Part shown: positions 7,059-15,413 of the stretch, piece after piece
How the letters are laid out: every line of letters starts with the position of its first letter
How positions within the stretch are numbered: position 1 is the stretch's first letter
Assembly (NCBI GenBank): GCA_934316845.1
Contig: CAKRDZ010000005.1
Coordinates: forward strand, 39,012 to 103,011
Length of the DNA: 64,000 nucleotides
Reading direction: 5' to 3'
DNA from: an uncultured Eubacterium sp.
Lineage (GTDB): Bacteria; Bacillota; Clostridia; Lachnospirales; Lachnospiraceae
The notes under the pieces: model-generated
What the model saw: only the letters and a program-made list of their open reading frames with translations
Database searches by the model: none
Told to the model about the DNA's origin: nothing
Program-made: the position numbers and the translations under genes

Positions 7059-9248
7059 TTACTTAAGTGATGACCAACTTGCATCATAAGAATCTTTGAA
7101 CATATCCCCAGGGGTAAACTTATAATCCTTACAAGCATTCCCTCTTGCTTCACTATATACCTGTTTAACATATTTATCCAAATATGCCACCTTACATTCC
7201 GTAGATGTATCTCTTTTAAACACCTCATCTGCCTTTATTGTGCTATTTCCACTTTTGTATGCCTGTAAGACCTTTTGCACTGCACCTGTTGCTGCGGTAA
7301 ATCTTTTTGCATAAAAAATTCCATCATCTTCATAATTATGTCTTGAACTACCGTCGCTATTTTTTCGTATATAATTTACAATTCTATTAAATGGCATTTT
7401 TTCATCTAACATACTTCTAAAATCACTAACCGACTTTAAATCACTGGCAAGCATCACATTATGTTGGGTGTCTCTGTAATTCTGTATTGATACTGTTGTA
7501 GGAACCCTCGTTTTATGTGCAAAAACATCCGCAGCCAAATGAACCACCATTCCTAAAATACGTAAAGATTTTTCATGTCTTGAAGGCGTTGCGCCAAAGC
7601 CAAATATTCGATCTTTGGAACACAAAAACTGGATAGCTTCAACCAAATTATTCTTGATACATTTATTATAGACATCATTTCCTGTTCCCGGATTATAACT
7701 TATTCTTCTACAAACACTTCCTATCGTCTCATTATCAGAAGTATTATCAACCTCTCTTGCCACTTTGTATAAATAATTTAAGGTCGCAACATAATTAAAG
7801 TTTCCATGAAGAACCAACTGAGTTTTCCTTTTAAAATACATTTCACACTGAAGATATTCCTCCCTTTGTTTATCAGTAAATCCCTCCCATGTATATGAAT
7901 TTCCTTCATAACTTTGTCCATCCATTATCATACTTGCTTGTTTAATAATTGTTATGTCAGGAAACTCATACGACGATGAACTGGCATTTTCTGTTATAAT
8001 ATGATGACCGCAAGCGTCCCATCGTGCCTCCACAAAATCCTTTTTAGAAAATGTTTGTAGCTTATCTTGATTTTTCTCGTAAAAAACTTCTTTTTGATCG
8101 TTTACTTTTTCTATTCCTTTTTTAGCTACCTTAATCGCATATTCAATATCCAAAACTCCTGAATTATAACCATCTAACTTTTTTGCTGAATACTTTAATA
8201 TATTTTTCATTAATTTAGCATCTTTTGACTTACAATACTGCATAATGATACTTATTGCCCCTACCACATGTGGTACAGCCATACTAGTTCCACCTGCTAT
8301 ATATTCACTTGCAAATGCTCCATCTGTTAGAATTTTTTCACCTGGAGCTAATACATCAATTTCTCCATTCGTTGATGTTTTCTCCCACATTTTTCCATCG
8401 TAACCAACAGCACCTACTGAAATCACTTCCTTATATGCAGCTGGATATTGAACACTTCCTTCCTCTCCATCATTTCCCACTGCTCCTACCATTATAATAC
8501 CCTTACTATAAGCATCCTTTATTGCGTGTTCTAAAATTTGAGAATTATTTAATGTTCCGAAACTCATGTTAATAATATCAATGTCATTTTCTATACACCA
8601 ATAAATCCCCTTTACAACTGTGTCTATATCAGCCTTATTTAATGAAGACAACACCTTAACAGAATATATATCGACATTCGGATTCATCTTAGCAATAACT
8701 CCTGCTACACTTGTACCATGACTTGTTACATCTTCAAAAAAGGCTGTACCTCTGTAATCATCTTCAACTAAATTTATACGCCCCTTCACATTGACTCTTT
8801 CATTAAAATCAATCCCTGAGTCCAATACGGCAACTTTTACATTTGTTTTATTTTTTATTTTTTTGGGAGTATTAACCATAGACAAGTTCCATTTTTCGAT
8901 ATCTACAGTTTCTACTTCTGGTTTATTCGCTGTTAAAGCTGTAACCTGCTGGTTCTCTTCAACAGCCACTACACCCGCTTCTTTATTTATATTAGCAGCC
9001 TGTTCCTTCGTCAATTCAGCTTTCACTAAATTTGCATCTTCTTCTGTGGAAAACTCATTTGATACATCGATAATATTCTCTGAATAATCGTCAACAATTT
9101 CTTGAACTTTATTATCCTGTACCATAATAACATATTCCTTAGTTTCTGTTTGCAGTTCATTTGCATTCAATACAGTTATATTATCACTTATTACGTAAGT
9201 AAACATAACAACTACAATAAGCATCATACTAATTATTTTTTTCTTCAT
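7059..9248 (-). CDS. Secreted subtilisin-like protease fused to a phospholipase C-like domain
   Basis: 729 residues. Signal peptide about 1-30, an inhibitor-like propeptide to about 115, then a peptidase S8 domain with the full triad: Asp143 (VAVLDSGID), His177 (TSHGTSVAG), Ser322 (GGTSMAVPH) and oxyanion Asn in GAVGND. After about residue 400 comes a second domain with WDACGHHI and, near 575, GMVVHLAADVFAHKTRVP. The H-x3-D-x3-H pattern there is typical of zinc-dependent phospholipase C/nuclease folds. A protease joined to such a domain is unusual. The start is the ATG at 9248 with GGAGG in front; the ATG at 9263 overlaps the stop of the upstream gene and lacks a site. It lies 14 bp downstream of the adenylating enzyme, in the agr-linked operon. 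Substrates are unknown. Confidence 0.85.
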   Translation of the reverse strand: MKKKIISMMLIVVVMFTYVISDNITVLNANELQTETKEYVIMVQDNKVQEIVDDYSENIIDVSNEFSTEEDANLVKAELTKEQAANINKEAGVVAVEENQQVTALTANKPEVETVDIEKWNLSMVNTPKKIKNKTNVKVAVLDSGIDFNERVNVKGRINLVEDDYRGTAFFEDVTSHGTSVAGVIAKMNPNVDIYSVKVLSSLNKADIDTVVKGIYWCIENDIDIINMSFGTLNNSQILEHAIKDAYSKGIIMVGAVGNDGEEGSVQYPAAYKEVISVGAVGYDGKMWEKTSTNGEIDVLAPGEKILTDGAFASEYIAGGTSMAVPHVVGAISIIMQYCKSKDAKLMKNILKYSAKKLDGYNSGVLDIEYAIKVAKKGIEKVNDQKEVFYEKNQDKLQTFSKKDFVEARWDACGHHIITENASSSSYEFPDITIIKQASMIMDGQSYEGNSYTWEGFTDKQREEYLQCEMYFKRKTQLVLHGNFNYVATLNYLYKVAREVDNTSDNETIGSVCRRISYNPGTGNDVYNKCIKNNLVEAIQFLCSKDRIFGFGATPSRHEKSLRILGMVVHLAADVFAHKTRVPTTVSIQNYRDTQHNVMLASDLKSVSDFRSMLDEKMPFNRIVNYIRKNSDGSSRHNYEDDGIFYAKRFTAATGAVQKVLQAYKSGNSTIKADEVFKRDTSTECKVAYLDKYVKQVYSEARGNACKDYKFTPGDMFKDSYDASWSSLK

Positions 9249-9262
9249 CCTATATTCCTCCA

Positions 9263-10477
9263 TTATTTTTCTTTATACTGGCTGAAAAACCAGCCGCTTT
9301 TTCCAGTTGCTTGGTTCACCTGAACCTCATTTTCATATTGAAACTCCCAAGAAAACTCCTCTTTCCAGTTCTCCCGAAAAAGTTCCCAATACCATTGTTC
9401 AAATTTTCCTCCTTCCACTTCAGGGTCTAAAACTACTTTTATCAACAGCGAGTTTCGACTCTGCTGAAATACCTGAAACTGATAAACTACCCGCTCCATC
9501 GCCCCGTTTATCCTCTCTACCGGTTCCAGCAAAGCATCTGGTGGTATTTTACTTCCATCCGGAAGTTCCAGCAGATCATTTTTCCTCGCTTGTTTTAATT
9601 CTAATTCAATTGTTTCATTTTTTCTTGAAACAACTCTTCCAATGTCACCAATTCCGTATCTTATAAATGGCATAGCCCGGTTATGCAATGATGTCACATA
9701 GATATTTCCATATTCTCCATCGTTTACTAAATTCCCTTCTTTATCCAGTATTTCAACATAGGTAGAATTAGGAAACAATTTATAATTTTTACCTTTTTGA
9801 TATCCGATAGTACTTACTTCCATCGTACCATAATGACATCTTACCTTACACCCAAATGTTTTTTCCAATTCCGGGATTAAACCTTCCAGAACCATTTCCC
9901 CTGTCAATTCTATGTACCGCAGACTGGGAATTGGTTTGCTTTCCCCTTCTTTTACCATTTGCAGAAGCATTTCTGCGATTCCCGGATGCAAAAGCATCCA
10001 CACAGGCTGAAATTCACGCATTTTTTCATATAAATATTGCAATTTTTTCCGTGTAAGCCTTTGTTTGGACAATATCATTTTGTTGCTCTTGATTTGATAA
10101 TCTTCTTCCAGCGCAGTATTAAAAAGACATACGTGATCTCTTGTACGTACTCCTGCATACCGATAACGTTCCATCCACAATGGCAGCAACGAAGCAGACC
10201 TATCTGCCTCACTCCAATATATATCCAAATAGGTCCCTGTACTCCCGGATGTATGACTACGAATCAACCTTCCCATAACCAGTTCTCCCAAGTAGTCATC
10301 CGAAACCAACTTATCCTGACACAATACAATATTGTTTTTCTCAATTACCGGAAGCTGCTCCCATCTCCTGCTACTTCTAATATTTTCTAGTATTTCCGGC
10401 CTGTCTTTTATTAAATTTTTATAATATGGCACCGTTGTATAAGCATGATATGCAATTTCATACAATCTTTGGTTCAT
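9263..10477 (-). CDS. PaaK-like adenylate-forming enzyme (phenylacetate-CoA ligase family)
   Basis: 404 residues, as expected for the PaaK/CapK family. The nucleotide loop HTSGSTGTYLD is near residues 75-85, and HYGTMEVSTIGY near 215 matches the family's YG-TE segment. A C-terminal lid domain (VNDGEYGNIYVTSLHNRAMPF region) is present. Such enzymes activate a carboxylate as acyl-adenylate and pass it to CoA or to a carrier-protein thiol. The acyl carrier protein gene ends 17 bp upstream, so loading of that carrier is the natural suggestion. The substrate is unknown. AAAGGAG precedes the ATG. Part of the tight operon that starts with agrD. Confidence 0.85.
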   Translation of the reverse strand: MNQRLYEIAYHAYTTVPYYKNLIKDRPEILENIRSSRRWEQLPVIEKNNIVLCQDKLVSDDYLGELVMGRLIRSHTSGSTGTYLDIYWSEADRSASLLPLWMERYRYAGVRTRDHVCLFNTALEEDYQIKSNKMILSKQRLTRKKLQYLYEKMREFQPVWMLLHPGIAEMLLQMVKEGESKPIPSLRYIELTGEMVLEGLIPELEKTFGCKVRCHYGTMEVSTIGYQKGKNYKLFPNSTYVEILDKEGNLVNDGEYGNIYVTSLHNRAMPFIRYGIGDIGRVVSRKNETIELELKQARKNDLLELPDGSKIPPDALLEPVERINGAMERVVYQFQVFQQSRNSLLIKVVLDPEVEGGKFEQWYWELFRENWKEEFSWEFQYENEVQVNQATGKSGWFFSQYKEK

Positions 10478-10494
10478 CGGTTCTCCTTTCTCCC

Positions 10495-10740
10495 CTAATG
10501 ATTTTTTATATAGGCTGTGAGATAATCCAGAAGATTTTGTAGGTTTGTCATATGAAATGTTAATTCATCAAATTCATCATATTCGATTCCAAATTCTTCT
10601 TCAATTGCTACAACAAACTCAAACAGCTCAAAAGAGTCCATTTCTATTTTTTCATTTTGAAACTTCTTCTTTAACTCTTCTACCGGCATATCACTGCAAT
10701 GAGCCAATATTTCCAGACATTTCGTACGTATCTCTTCCAT
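10495..10740 (-). CDS. Acyl carrier protein (phosphopantetheine-binding)
   Basis: 81 residues from the ATG at 10740, which has AAGGAGAG in front; the earlier in-frame ATG at 10770 would overlap the previous gene and has no site. The carrier motif is MDSFELFEFVVAIEEEF with Ser36 as the expected phosphopantetheine site (DSF instead of the common DSL), followed by acidic helices. No phosphopantetheinyl transferase is encoded nearby, so a housekeeping enzyme would have to activate it. It sits between a BtrH-like gene and an adenylating enzyme, the usual company of specialised carrier proteins rather than of fatty acid synthesis. Confidence 0.85.
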   Translation of the reverse strand: MEEIRTKCLEILAHCSDMPVEELKKKFQNEKIEMDSFELFEFVVAIEEEFGIEYDEFDELTFHMTNLQNLLDYLTAYIKNH

Positions 10741-10754
10741 ATATCTCTCCTTTT

Positions 10755-12290
10755 TCAGCGAATCTTCCACTCATAAGCCATACCGTACATCATTTCTTTA
10801 TCATTTTCTTCCAACTCCTGCAATTGTTTTCTCAGCAGTTCATCATTTTGCTTTTCCGGTCGAAACCGATATTTCTGCGTAGTATGCATTAAGTTAAATG
10901 ACGTTTTCACAAGCTTATTGGCTATATTCTTCAATTTCAGATACAATTCCATATCCACCATCTCTTTTGCCCTCATATATTCTAGCCTTTCTGCCATTAA
11001 TTTCTTATGTTCATATAGCAGATAAGAAAGACGGGAATCAGCAACTAATACACTTATTCCTTTGTGTGTCTGTAACTGTTCATAAATTTTCATTCCATAT
11101 ACACGTTCTTTTTCAATTGGAAAATACGCCTGTGCATCAAGTTCTGTATTTTTCCCTTCCAGATAATCTTTACAGACTTTTTGAATGTACTCCGGCATAA
11201 ATTCATACCAGCGCATCCCCTGACAGTATTTTATCCGCTTTACATCTGCTTCCGGATACCTTATGATACTCTGCTCTACCTCATTATACTTAATTGTAAA
11301 TTTTTGTATTTTTCCATCGTTGGTATATCCGGCTAAAAGAAAACTCTTTCTTTGGTCATCAAATCCATATATCAATGTCTGATGTTCAAGATGTATATTA
11401 TGATATTCCGCACGTCCTTCGATGTAATACTGATCCAGTTTCATCTCAACATATCGTTTCTGAAACAATTCCCATTTTAAAGTCTTCACAATCCCATAGT
11501 GCTTCAGATCCTCTGCTGTCATATAACTGTAATCCAAAAAATAATTTACTATATCATGACGCTCATCCCTAAAAAAGCAATAATAATCCAGCCCCCGATA
11601 CATACAATCTATGTTACAGTTTATCTGGATAAAGTTGCTAAACAGCCATGGATAAAATGCATTATCGTTATGTTTCACCTGCACTCCGATGTATAACTTT
11701 TTCGTCGTACTGATTTTTTTCTCTCCAATTTTCTTTATCTGTTTTCCCTGTCCAAAAAAACTCTCTAACTTCCCGTTTGAAAGACTTAATACAAATTCAC
11801 CGCTTCTTCCATCCTGTCTTTCTTTAATTTCTTCTTTTTTTCCCGAATAATACAATGACACTCCATCATGAATAAAGTTTCCAAAACGGCAGATGTACTC
11901 ATTGTCACCCAACAATATGTTTTCTTCATCATCTGTCAAAAACACATTAATGGCTGCCCATGGTTCGGATTCCTGCTGAAAATTTATTTTTATATGTACA
12001 TATCCCTCATTGCAGGATAGTGGCCGATAAATACAGCCATTACAAAAACGGTTATATTTGTCTTCGCTTTCATAAATCCATTGTGAGCCGTCTTTTTTTA
12101 TTCCCATTGAAGTCCAGTTATCCCCATCCGTGTCAACAATTTCAAATTGTGCAATCCGTTTTCCAATTCTATCCTCTGCCATGATGATACACTGCGGCAG
12201 AGCATAGTAGGAATACGTACGAACTTCCGGTGCAATACTTATAGGAAGTTCCATACTCTTTATCTTTTGAATACCGTTATTCTTTATCAC
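10755..12290 (-). CDS. BtrH/C39-like protein with N-terminal lectin-like domain (putative acyltransferase)
   Basis: 511 residues with a GTG start overlapping the agrB stop (GTGA). Residues about 10-220 are beta-rich with FGNFIHDGVSLYYSG and a following WLFSNF segment, resembling concanavalin/DUF1349-like folds. Residues about 221-335 resemble the papain-like N-terminal region of BtrH-type proteins: Cys225/Cys229 in NCNIDCMYRGLDYY and His303 with Asp311/312 in HQTLIYGFDD. The last 150 residues are helical and charged. BtrH moves an acyl group from a carrier protein to an acceptor in butirosin biosynthesis. With a carrier protein directly downstream, a similar transfer is a reasonable inference, but the fold and catalytic residues are only judged by eye. 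Confidence 0.55.
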   Translation of the reverse strand: MIKNNGIQKIKSMELPISIAPEVRTYSYYALPQCIIMAEDRIGKRIAQFEIVDTDGDNWTSMGIKKDGSQWIYESEDKYNRFCNGCIYRPLSCNEGYVHIKINFQQESEPWAAINVFLTDDEENILLGDNEYICRFGNFIHDGVSLYYSGKKEEIKERQDGRSGEFVLSLSNGKLESFFGQGKQIKKIGEKKISTTKKLYIGVQVKHNDNAFYPWLFSNFIQINCNIDCMYRGLDYYCFFRDERHDIVNYFLDYSYMTAEDLKHYGIVKTLKWELFQKRYVEMKLDQYYIEGRAEYHNIHLEHQTLIYGFDDQRKSFLLAGYTNDGKIQKFTIKYNEVEQSIIRYPEADVKRIKYCQGMRWYEFMPEYIQKVCKDYLEGKNTELDAQAYFPIEKERVYGMKIYEQLQTHKGISVLVADSRLSYLLYEHKKLMAERLEYMRAKEMVDMELYLKLKNIANKLVKTSFNLMHTTQKYRFRPEKQNDELLRKQLQELEENDKEMMYGMAYEWKIR

Positions 12291-12883
12291 AAAAACTTTC
12301 TCCTCTCCTCCGCCTCCTGCCCAGCTAGTATCCCTAAAATTAACATTAACCCCGAAAGGATTACTGCATATTCCATGTATAGAACCATTGTCCCACTGAT
12401 CCGAGAAATCTTTAGAATGGCAATGACCGCAACAAGTCCACTAGAAACAACCCTTGCCTTTTTCTTTATTGCTATAAATTCCTCTTCACTATAATTCATA
12501 TTGATATGATTCATTGCGCCAATTCGAATGATAACGCAAAACATGCATAAGCATAAAATATCAATTACAGCGGTAACGTTTGCCGAGAACTGCACTAAGT
12601 ATATTACAAAAATTTCCATTCCAACCGTTCCCAGATAACATTTCCAAAATGAATCAAAATGAAAACCCCCGGTTCTGTTTCTGACCAAAAAGAAGCAGGC
12701 GATAAAAGCCCACACATGAATCACTTCATGAAGATAGAATGCAACACCTGTCATTGACAACACTACCAAAATACTTTCAAGTGCGCAAATGATGTGATAT
12801 TGGTATATTTCCCTGTCTTTATCCGCTATCACATGGGCTTTTATCAATGCTAAAACATACTTTTGAACTACTTTTTCTAACAC
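12287..12883 (-). CDS. agrB: AgrB-like peptide-processing membrane protease
   Basis: 198 residues with several membrane helices. The family motif RTGGFHFDSFWKC gives His75 and Cys82, the same seven-residue spacing as the catalytic His77/Cys84 of Staphylococcus aureus AgrB. AgrB cleaves the C-terminal tail of the AgrD precursor and forms the thiolactone peptide. A GTG start lies 12 bp after the agrD stop. The 3' end overlaps the start of the BtrH-like gene by four bases, which implies translational coupling and ties signalling to the downstream biosynthetic genes. Confidence 0.92.
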   Translation of the reverse strand: MLEKVVQKYVLALIKAHVIADKDREIYQYHIICALESILVVLSMTGVAFYLHEVIHVWAFIACFFLVRNRTGGFHFDSFWKCYLGTVGMEIFVIYLVQFSANVTAVIDILCLCMFCVIIRIGAMNHINMNYSEEEFIAIKKKARVVSSGLVAVIAILKISRISGTMVLYMEYAVILSGLMLILGILAGQEAEERRKFL

Positions 12884-12895
12884 GTATAGTTTCCC

Positions 12896-13036
12896 TTAGT
12901 TATCTTTTGTCTGTGTTACTGGTCGCTTCGGCTGATGAAATACGCCTATGCAATGTGGCGGCCACTTTGTCTGTTCTTTCTGAACAAACTTCTCCAGCAT
13001 CTTTCCACTTACTTTGACTGCTTTTTCTTTTAACAT
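12896..13036 (-). CDS. agrD: AgrD-like autoinducer peptide precursor
   Basis: A 46-residue ORF too short for most gene callers. The ATG at 13036 has AGGAG upstream at 11 bases. The N-terminal half is an amphipathic, Lys-rich helix (MLKEKAVKVSGKMLEKF). The core is WPPHCIGVF (Cys29 to Phe33), followed by a charged proline tail HQPKRPVTQTKDN, the layout of clostridial cyclic lactone autoinducer peptides. The likely product is a five-residue thiolactone ring, CIGVF, with or without a short N-terminal tail. It lies directly between agrC and agrB, has its own promoter at 13088-13116, and is probably the first gene of the long downstream operon. Confidence 0.85.
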   Translation of the reverse strand: MLKEKAVKVSGKMLEKFVQKEQTKWPPHCIGVFHQPKRPVTQTKDN

Positions 13037-13060
13037 AAAAAGCCACACTCCTTTCTGTCT

Positions 13061-13079
13061 TTGAGTATTTTTTACTCAA
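13061..13079 (-). promoter_or_regulatory. Inverted repeat in the agrD leader
   Basis: Seven-base arms (TTGAGTA/TACTCAA) around a five-base loop, between the promoter and the agrD ribosome binding site. It could be an operator or an mRNA hairpin. The relic promoter at 2401 retains only one arm. Confidence 0.4.
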
Positions 13080-13087
13080 GCATTTTG

Positions 13088-13116
13088 AGTGTAGCAAATG
13101 ATTTTCAATATGACAA
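13088..13116 (-). promoter_or_regulatory. agrD operon promoter
   Basis: TTGTCA (13111-13116), 17-bp spacer, TACACT (13088-13093), reading toward agrD. It lies immediately after the agrC stop, so the peptide/biosynthesis genes can be expressed separately from agrAC. I found no certain LytTR repeat. Confidence 0.65.
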
Positions 13117-13122
13117 TACTAT

Positions 13123-14451
13123 TTACATTATTTTGCTTTTTTCTACAGAATTTTTCTCTTGCATTGGAATTATGACTACCGCATGAAATTCGGTGCCCAC
13201 ACTGTCAAATTGGCTGAAACCTCCGTATTTTTCAACTGTACTCTGAATATTTTTCAATCCATAACCATGCAAATCCGCATCCTTTTTCTTTGTGGTATCA
13301 TAAAAATCTCCATTCTTTCTTCTTTCACCCTCAAAAGAATTCTGAATCGCAACCAAAAATTCTCCATGCTCTAACTGAAGTTTTATACGAAGTACTTTGT
13401 TCTTTTTACATTCTTTCAAAGCTTCTATCGCATTGTTTAGCATATTCGACAAAAGTAGTATGATATCAATTTCTTTCATAGCGACATCAGACAGATCTCC
13501 GATCTGCAACGCAATAGCTGCCCCCGTTTCTTTTGCCTCATTATACTTATCATTTAATACGGTGTTAATGATTATATTATGAGTATCAATCTGTTCCGTC
13601 TCAATACTATACTTATGATTTAGCTGTGCAAGATATGCTTTTACCTCTTCATAATTCTGATGTTCCACTAGCGCCTGCAGACAATTGAGATGATTTCGAA
13701 AATCATGATTTAAACTTTTTTGCAAATCTAGTTTTTCTTCCATCGCTTTGTATTCTCTCTTTTTCCCTGCCTCAACTAATTCAAGTGATTTTCTTTCAAA
13801 GAGAAGTTGATTTTTCTCAGCATCACTTTTCATAAAAAACACAAGAAGTAGATTTGCAATAAATGAAATGGACAAGCATCCCCACATCAGATACCGCATT
13901 TTTGCATTCAATGTTCCCATATCATTAGATAGTATAATAATAATTAAACAAATTGATATGAATGGTATAATAGCATATCTCATTAAATTCGTTTGTTTCT
14001 GAAAATCATTGCACTTTCTAGCAATAAACTTTCGCAAACATAGAATAATAATCAATAAAATTGATTTACTCGTCAAAATTACAAGCATAGCAACTAATGA
14101 GCCATCTTTATTTTCCACCGTAAAAATTTTAGTATCAATCAATATTGTTACCACATCTGCAAGCATAACCAGAAAAACAAACATGGCAGCTACTAGAATA
14201 GCTTTCTTTTTTTCATTTTTATTTAATACAACAATGGAACAAAATAAAATTACCATCATCGCAATTTCTTTCAAAATAAAACTGTCTTCAAATATATAAG
14301 ACATAGCATATGTAATCACTGCCACAGTTAAAATCCACACCATATAAAACATATTCTTATGCTTTTTAATGGTTGGTACAAAAATATCCTGAAACAGGAA
14401 AAAACATATCACTTCAATAAGAACAATTACAAAACTCTGCATGTATTCCAT
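13123..14451 (-). CDS. agrC: AgrC-like GHKL sensor histidine kinase
   Basis: 442 residues. About 210 N-terminal residues are largely membrane helices, the sensor part expected to bind the thiolactone peptide outside the cell. A coiled linker leads to the phospho-acceptor region DFRNHLNCL (near residue 250). The ATPase has the N-box NMLNNAIEAL and the G-box GYGLKNIQ, typical of the HPK10/AgrC family. The start ATG follows the agrA stop without a gap, so the two are co-translated. The last codons and following promoter are duplicated as a relic at 2401-2467. Confidence 0.9.
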   Translation of the reverse strand: MEYMQSFVIVLIEVICFFLFQDIFVPTIKKHKNMFYMVWILTVAVITYAMSYIFEDSFILKEIAMMVILFCSIVVLNKNEKKKAILVAAMFVFLVMLADVVTILIDTKIFTVENKDGSLVAMLVILTSKSILLIIILCLRKFIARKCNDFQKQTNLMRYAIIPFISICLIIIILSNDMGTLNAKMRYLMWGCLSISFIANLLLVFFMKSDAEKNQLLFERKSLELVEAGKKREYKAMEEKLDLQKSLNHDFRNHLNCLQALVEHQNYEEVKAYLAQLNHKYSIETEQIDTHNIIINTVLNDKYNEAKETGAAIALQIGDLSDVAMKEIDIILLLSNMLNNAIEALKECKKNKVLRIKLQLEHGEFLVAIQNSFEGERRKNGDFYDTTKKKDADLHGYGLKNIQSTVEKYGGFSQFDSVGTEFHAVVIIPMQEKNSVEKSKIM

Positions 14452-15183
14452 TTAAAAATCACCTCTTTTGCGTAGATAGTTTTTCCGCACTTCATTTTTA
14501 AGGTATTTTGGGAAATGCAGCATCGTTCCATCAATAAGTACCACGTCCTGATCCAGCAGTTTTTCTACATGATTCACATTTACCAGATAACTTTTCTGAA
14601 TCCTCAGCAGATCATCGGAAGCGATTTCGTTTTCAATATCATCAAGTTTTTTATAAAGACTGTATTCATCTATCTTTCCCTTGGAAAGCACATGAAACAC
14701 TGCCCGGTGATTCCGATATTCTATGTATACGATATTGCTTACACGAATTTTCACGTCTCCGACTTTGGAAAATTTGTAAGTGATGACTTTATGATCTTTC
14801 TTGATCCGTCGCAGGATATTTTTCAAGGCTTCGCGCAAGTCTACTACCATTTTATTATAATCTTTTATCACATACCAGCTTGCCTGTACCTGATAACCTG
14901 TCATAGCATATTCTGCATGCGCGGTAACAAACACCAAAAAGGTGTCTTCTCCATATTTGCGAAGATATCTGGCAGTTTCAATGCCATTAAGTTCCTTCAT
15001 CTGCATATCCAAAAACACGATATCGTAGTCCCCTACTTTTTCTTTCAACTGCACAAAGTCCTCACCCGAATAGAATTCATCCACATGGTAATCCACTTTT
15101 TGCTCTGCAAAAAATGCTCTCACAATCTCTGATATACGCCCAACAAATAGCTTTTCGTCATCACATATTGCTATCTTTACCAT
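14452..15183 (-). CDS. agrA: AgrA-like LytTR response regulator
   Basis: 243 residues. The receiver domain (1-125) has the acidic pair in CDDE and the phospho-acceptor Asp59 in VFLDMQM. The usual Lys-Pro after the fifth strand is replaced by VIKD, a deviation. A LytTR DNA-binding domain (about 135-238) ends in FPKYLKNEVRKNYL. It should activate the agrD promoter and possibly surface-protein genes in response to AgrC. Here agrA comes before agrC, agrD and agrB, the reverse of the staphylococcal order. GAGGGG precedes the ATG. Confidence 0.9.
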   Translation of the reverse strand: MVKIAICDDEKLFVGRISEIVRAFFAEQKVDYHVDEFYSGEDFVQLKEKVGDYDIVFLDMQMKELNGIETARYLRKYGEDTFLVFVTAHAEYAMTGYQVQASWYVIKDYNKMVVDLREALKNILRRIKKDHKVITYKFSKVGDVKIRVSNIVYIEYRNHRAVFHVLSKGKIDEYSLYKKLDDIENEIASDDLLRIQKSYLVNVNHVEKLLDQDVVLIDGTMLHFPKYLKNEVRKNYLRKRGDF

Positions 15184-15231
15184 AAATCAGCCCCTCTTTC
15201 GTACTTTCTTATCCTTTCTGTATTTTGTAAT

Positions 15232-15260
15232 ATTATACCATTTCTTTTGGAATTTGTGAA
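15232..15260 (-). promoter_or_regulatory. agrA-agrC promoter
   Basis: TTCACA (15255-15260), 17 bp, TATAAT (15232-15237) upstream of agrA. Confidence 0.6.
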
Positions 15261-15313
15261 TAGTCAGCTTACACATAAAGTTACAAATTCTTTTAAGCAT
15301 TTTGGCGTTTTAC

Positions 15314-15342
15314 TTGACATTTTTCAAAAAAATATGCACAAT
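15314..15342 (+). promoter_or_regulatory. Promoter of the ECF sigma factor operon
   Basis: TTGACA (15314-15319), 17 bp, CACAAT (15337-15342), about 70 bp before the start codon. A TGTAAC at 15356-15361 could be part of an autoregulated ECF promoter, but no matching second element is convincing. Confidence 0.5.
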
Positions 15343-15413
15343 AACATTAATTTTTTGTAACGAATTTTGCTTTTTTGACACTAATAGATAGAACAACGAA
15401 AGGAGATCATATT

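Noticed and set aside
12900..13097. 65-codon ORF overlapping agrD in another frame
   Set aside because: No ribosome binding site or hydrophobic pattern; the 46-codon agrD frame has both the site and the expected sequence.
15356..15380. Autoregulated ECF promoter (TGTAAC)
   Set aside because: No fitting -10 (CGTC/CGTA type) at 16-17 bp; a vegetative promoter at 15314 explains expression better.
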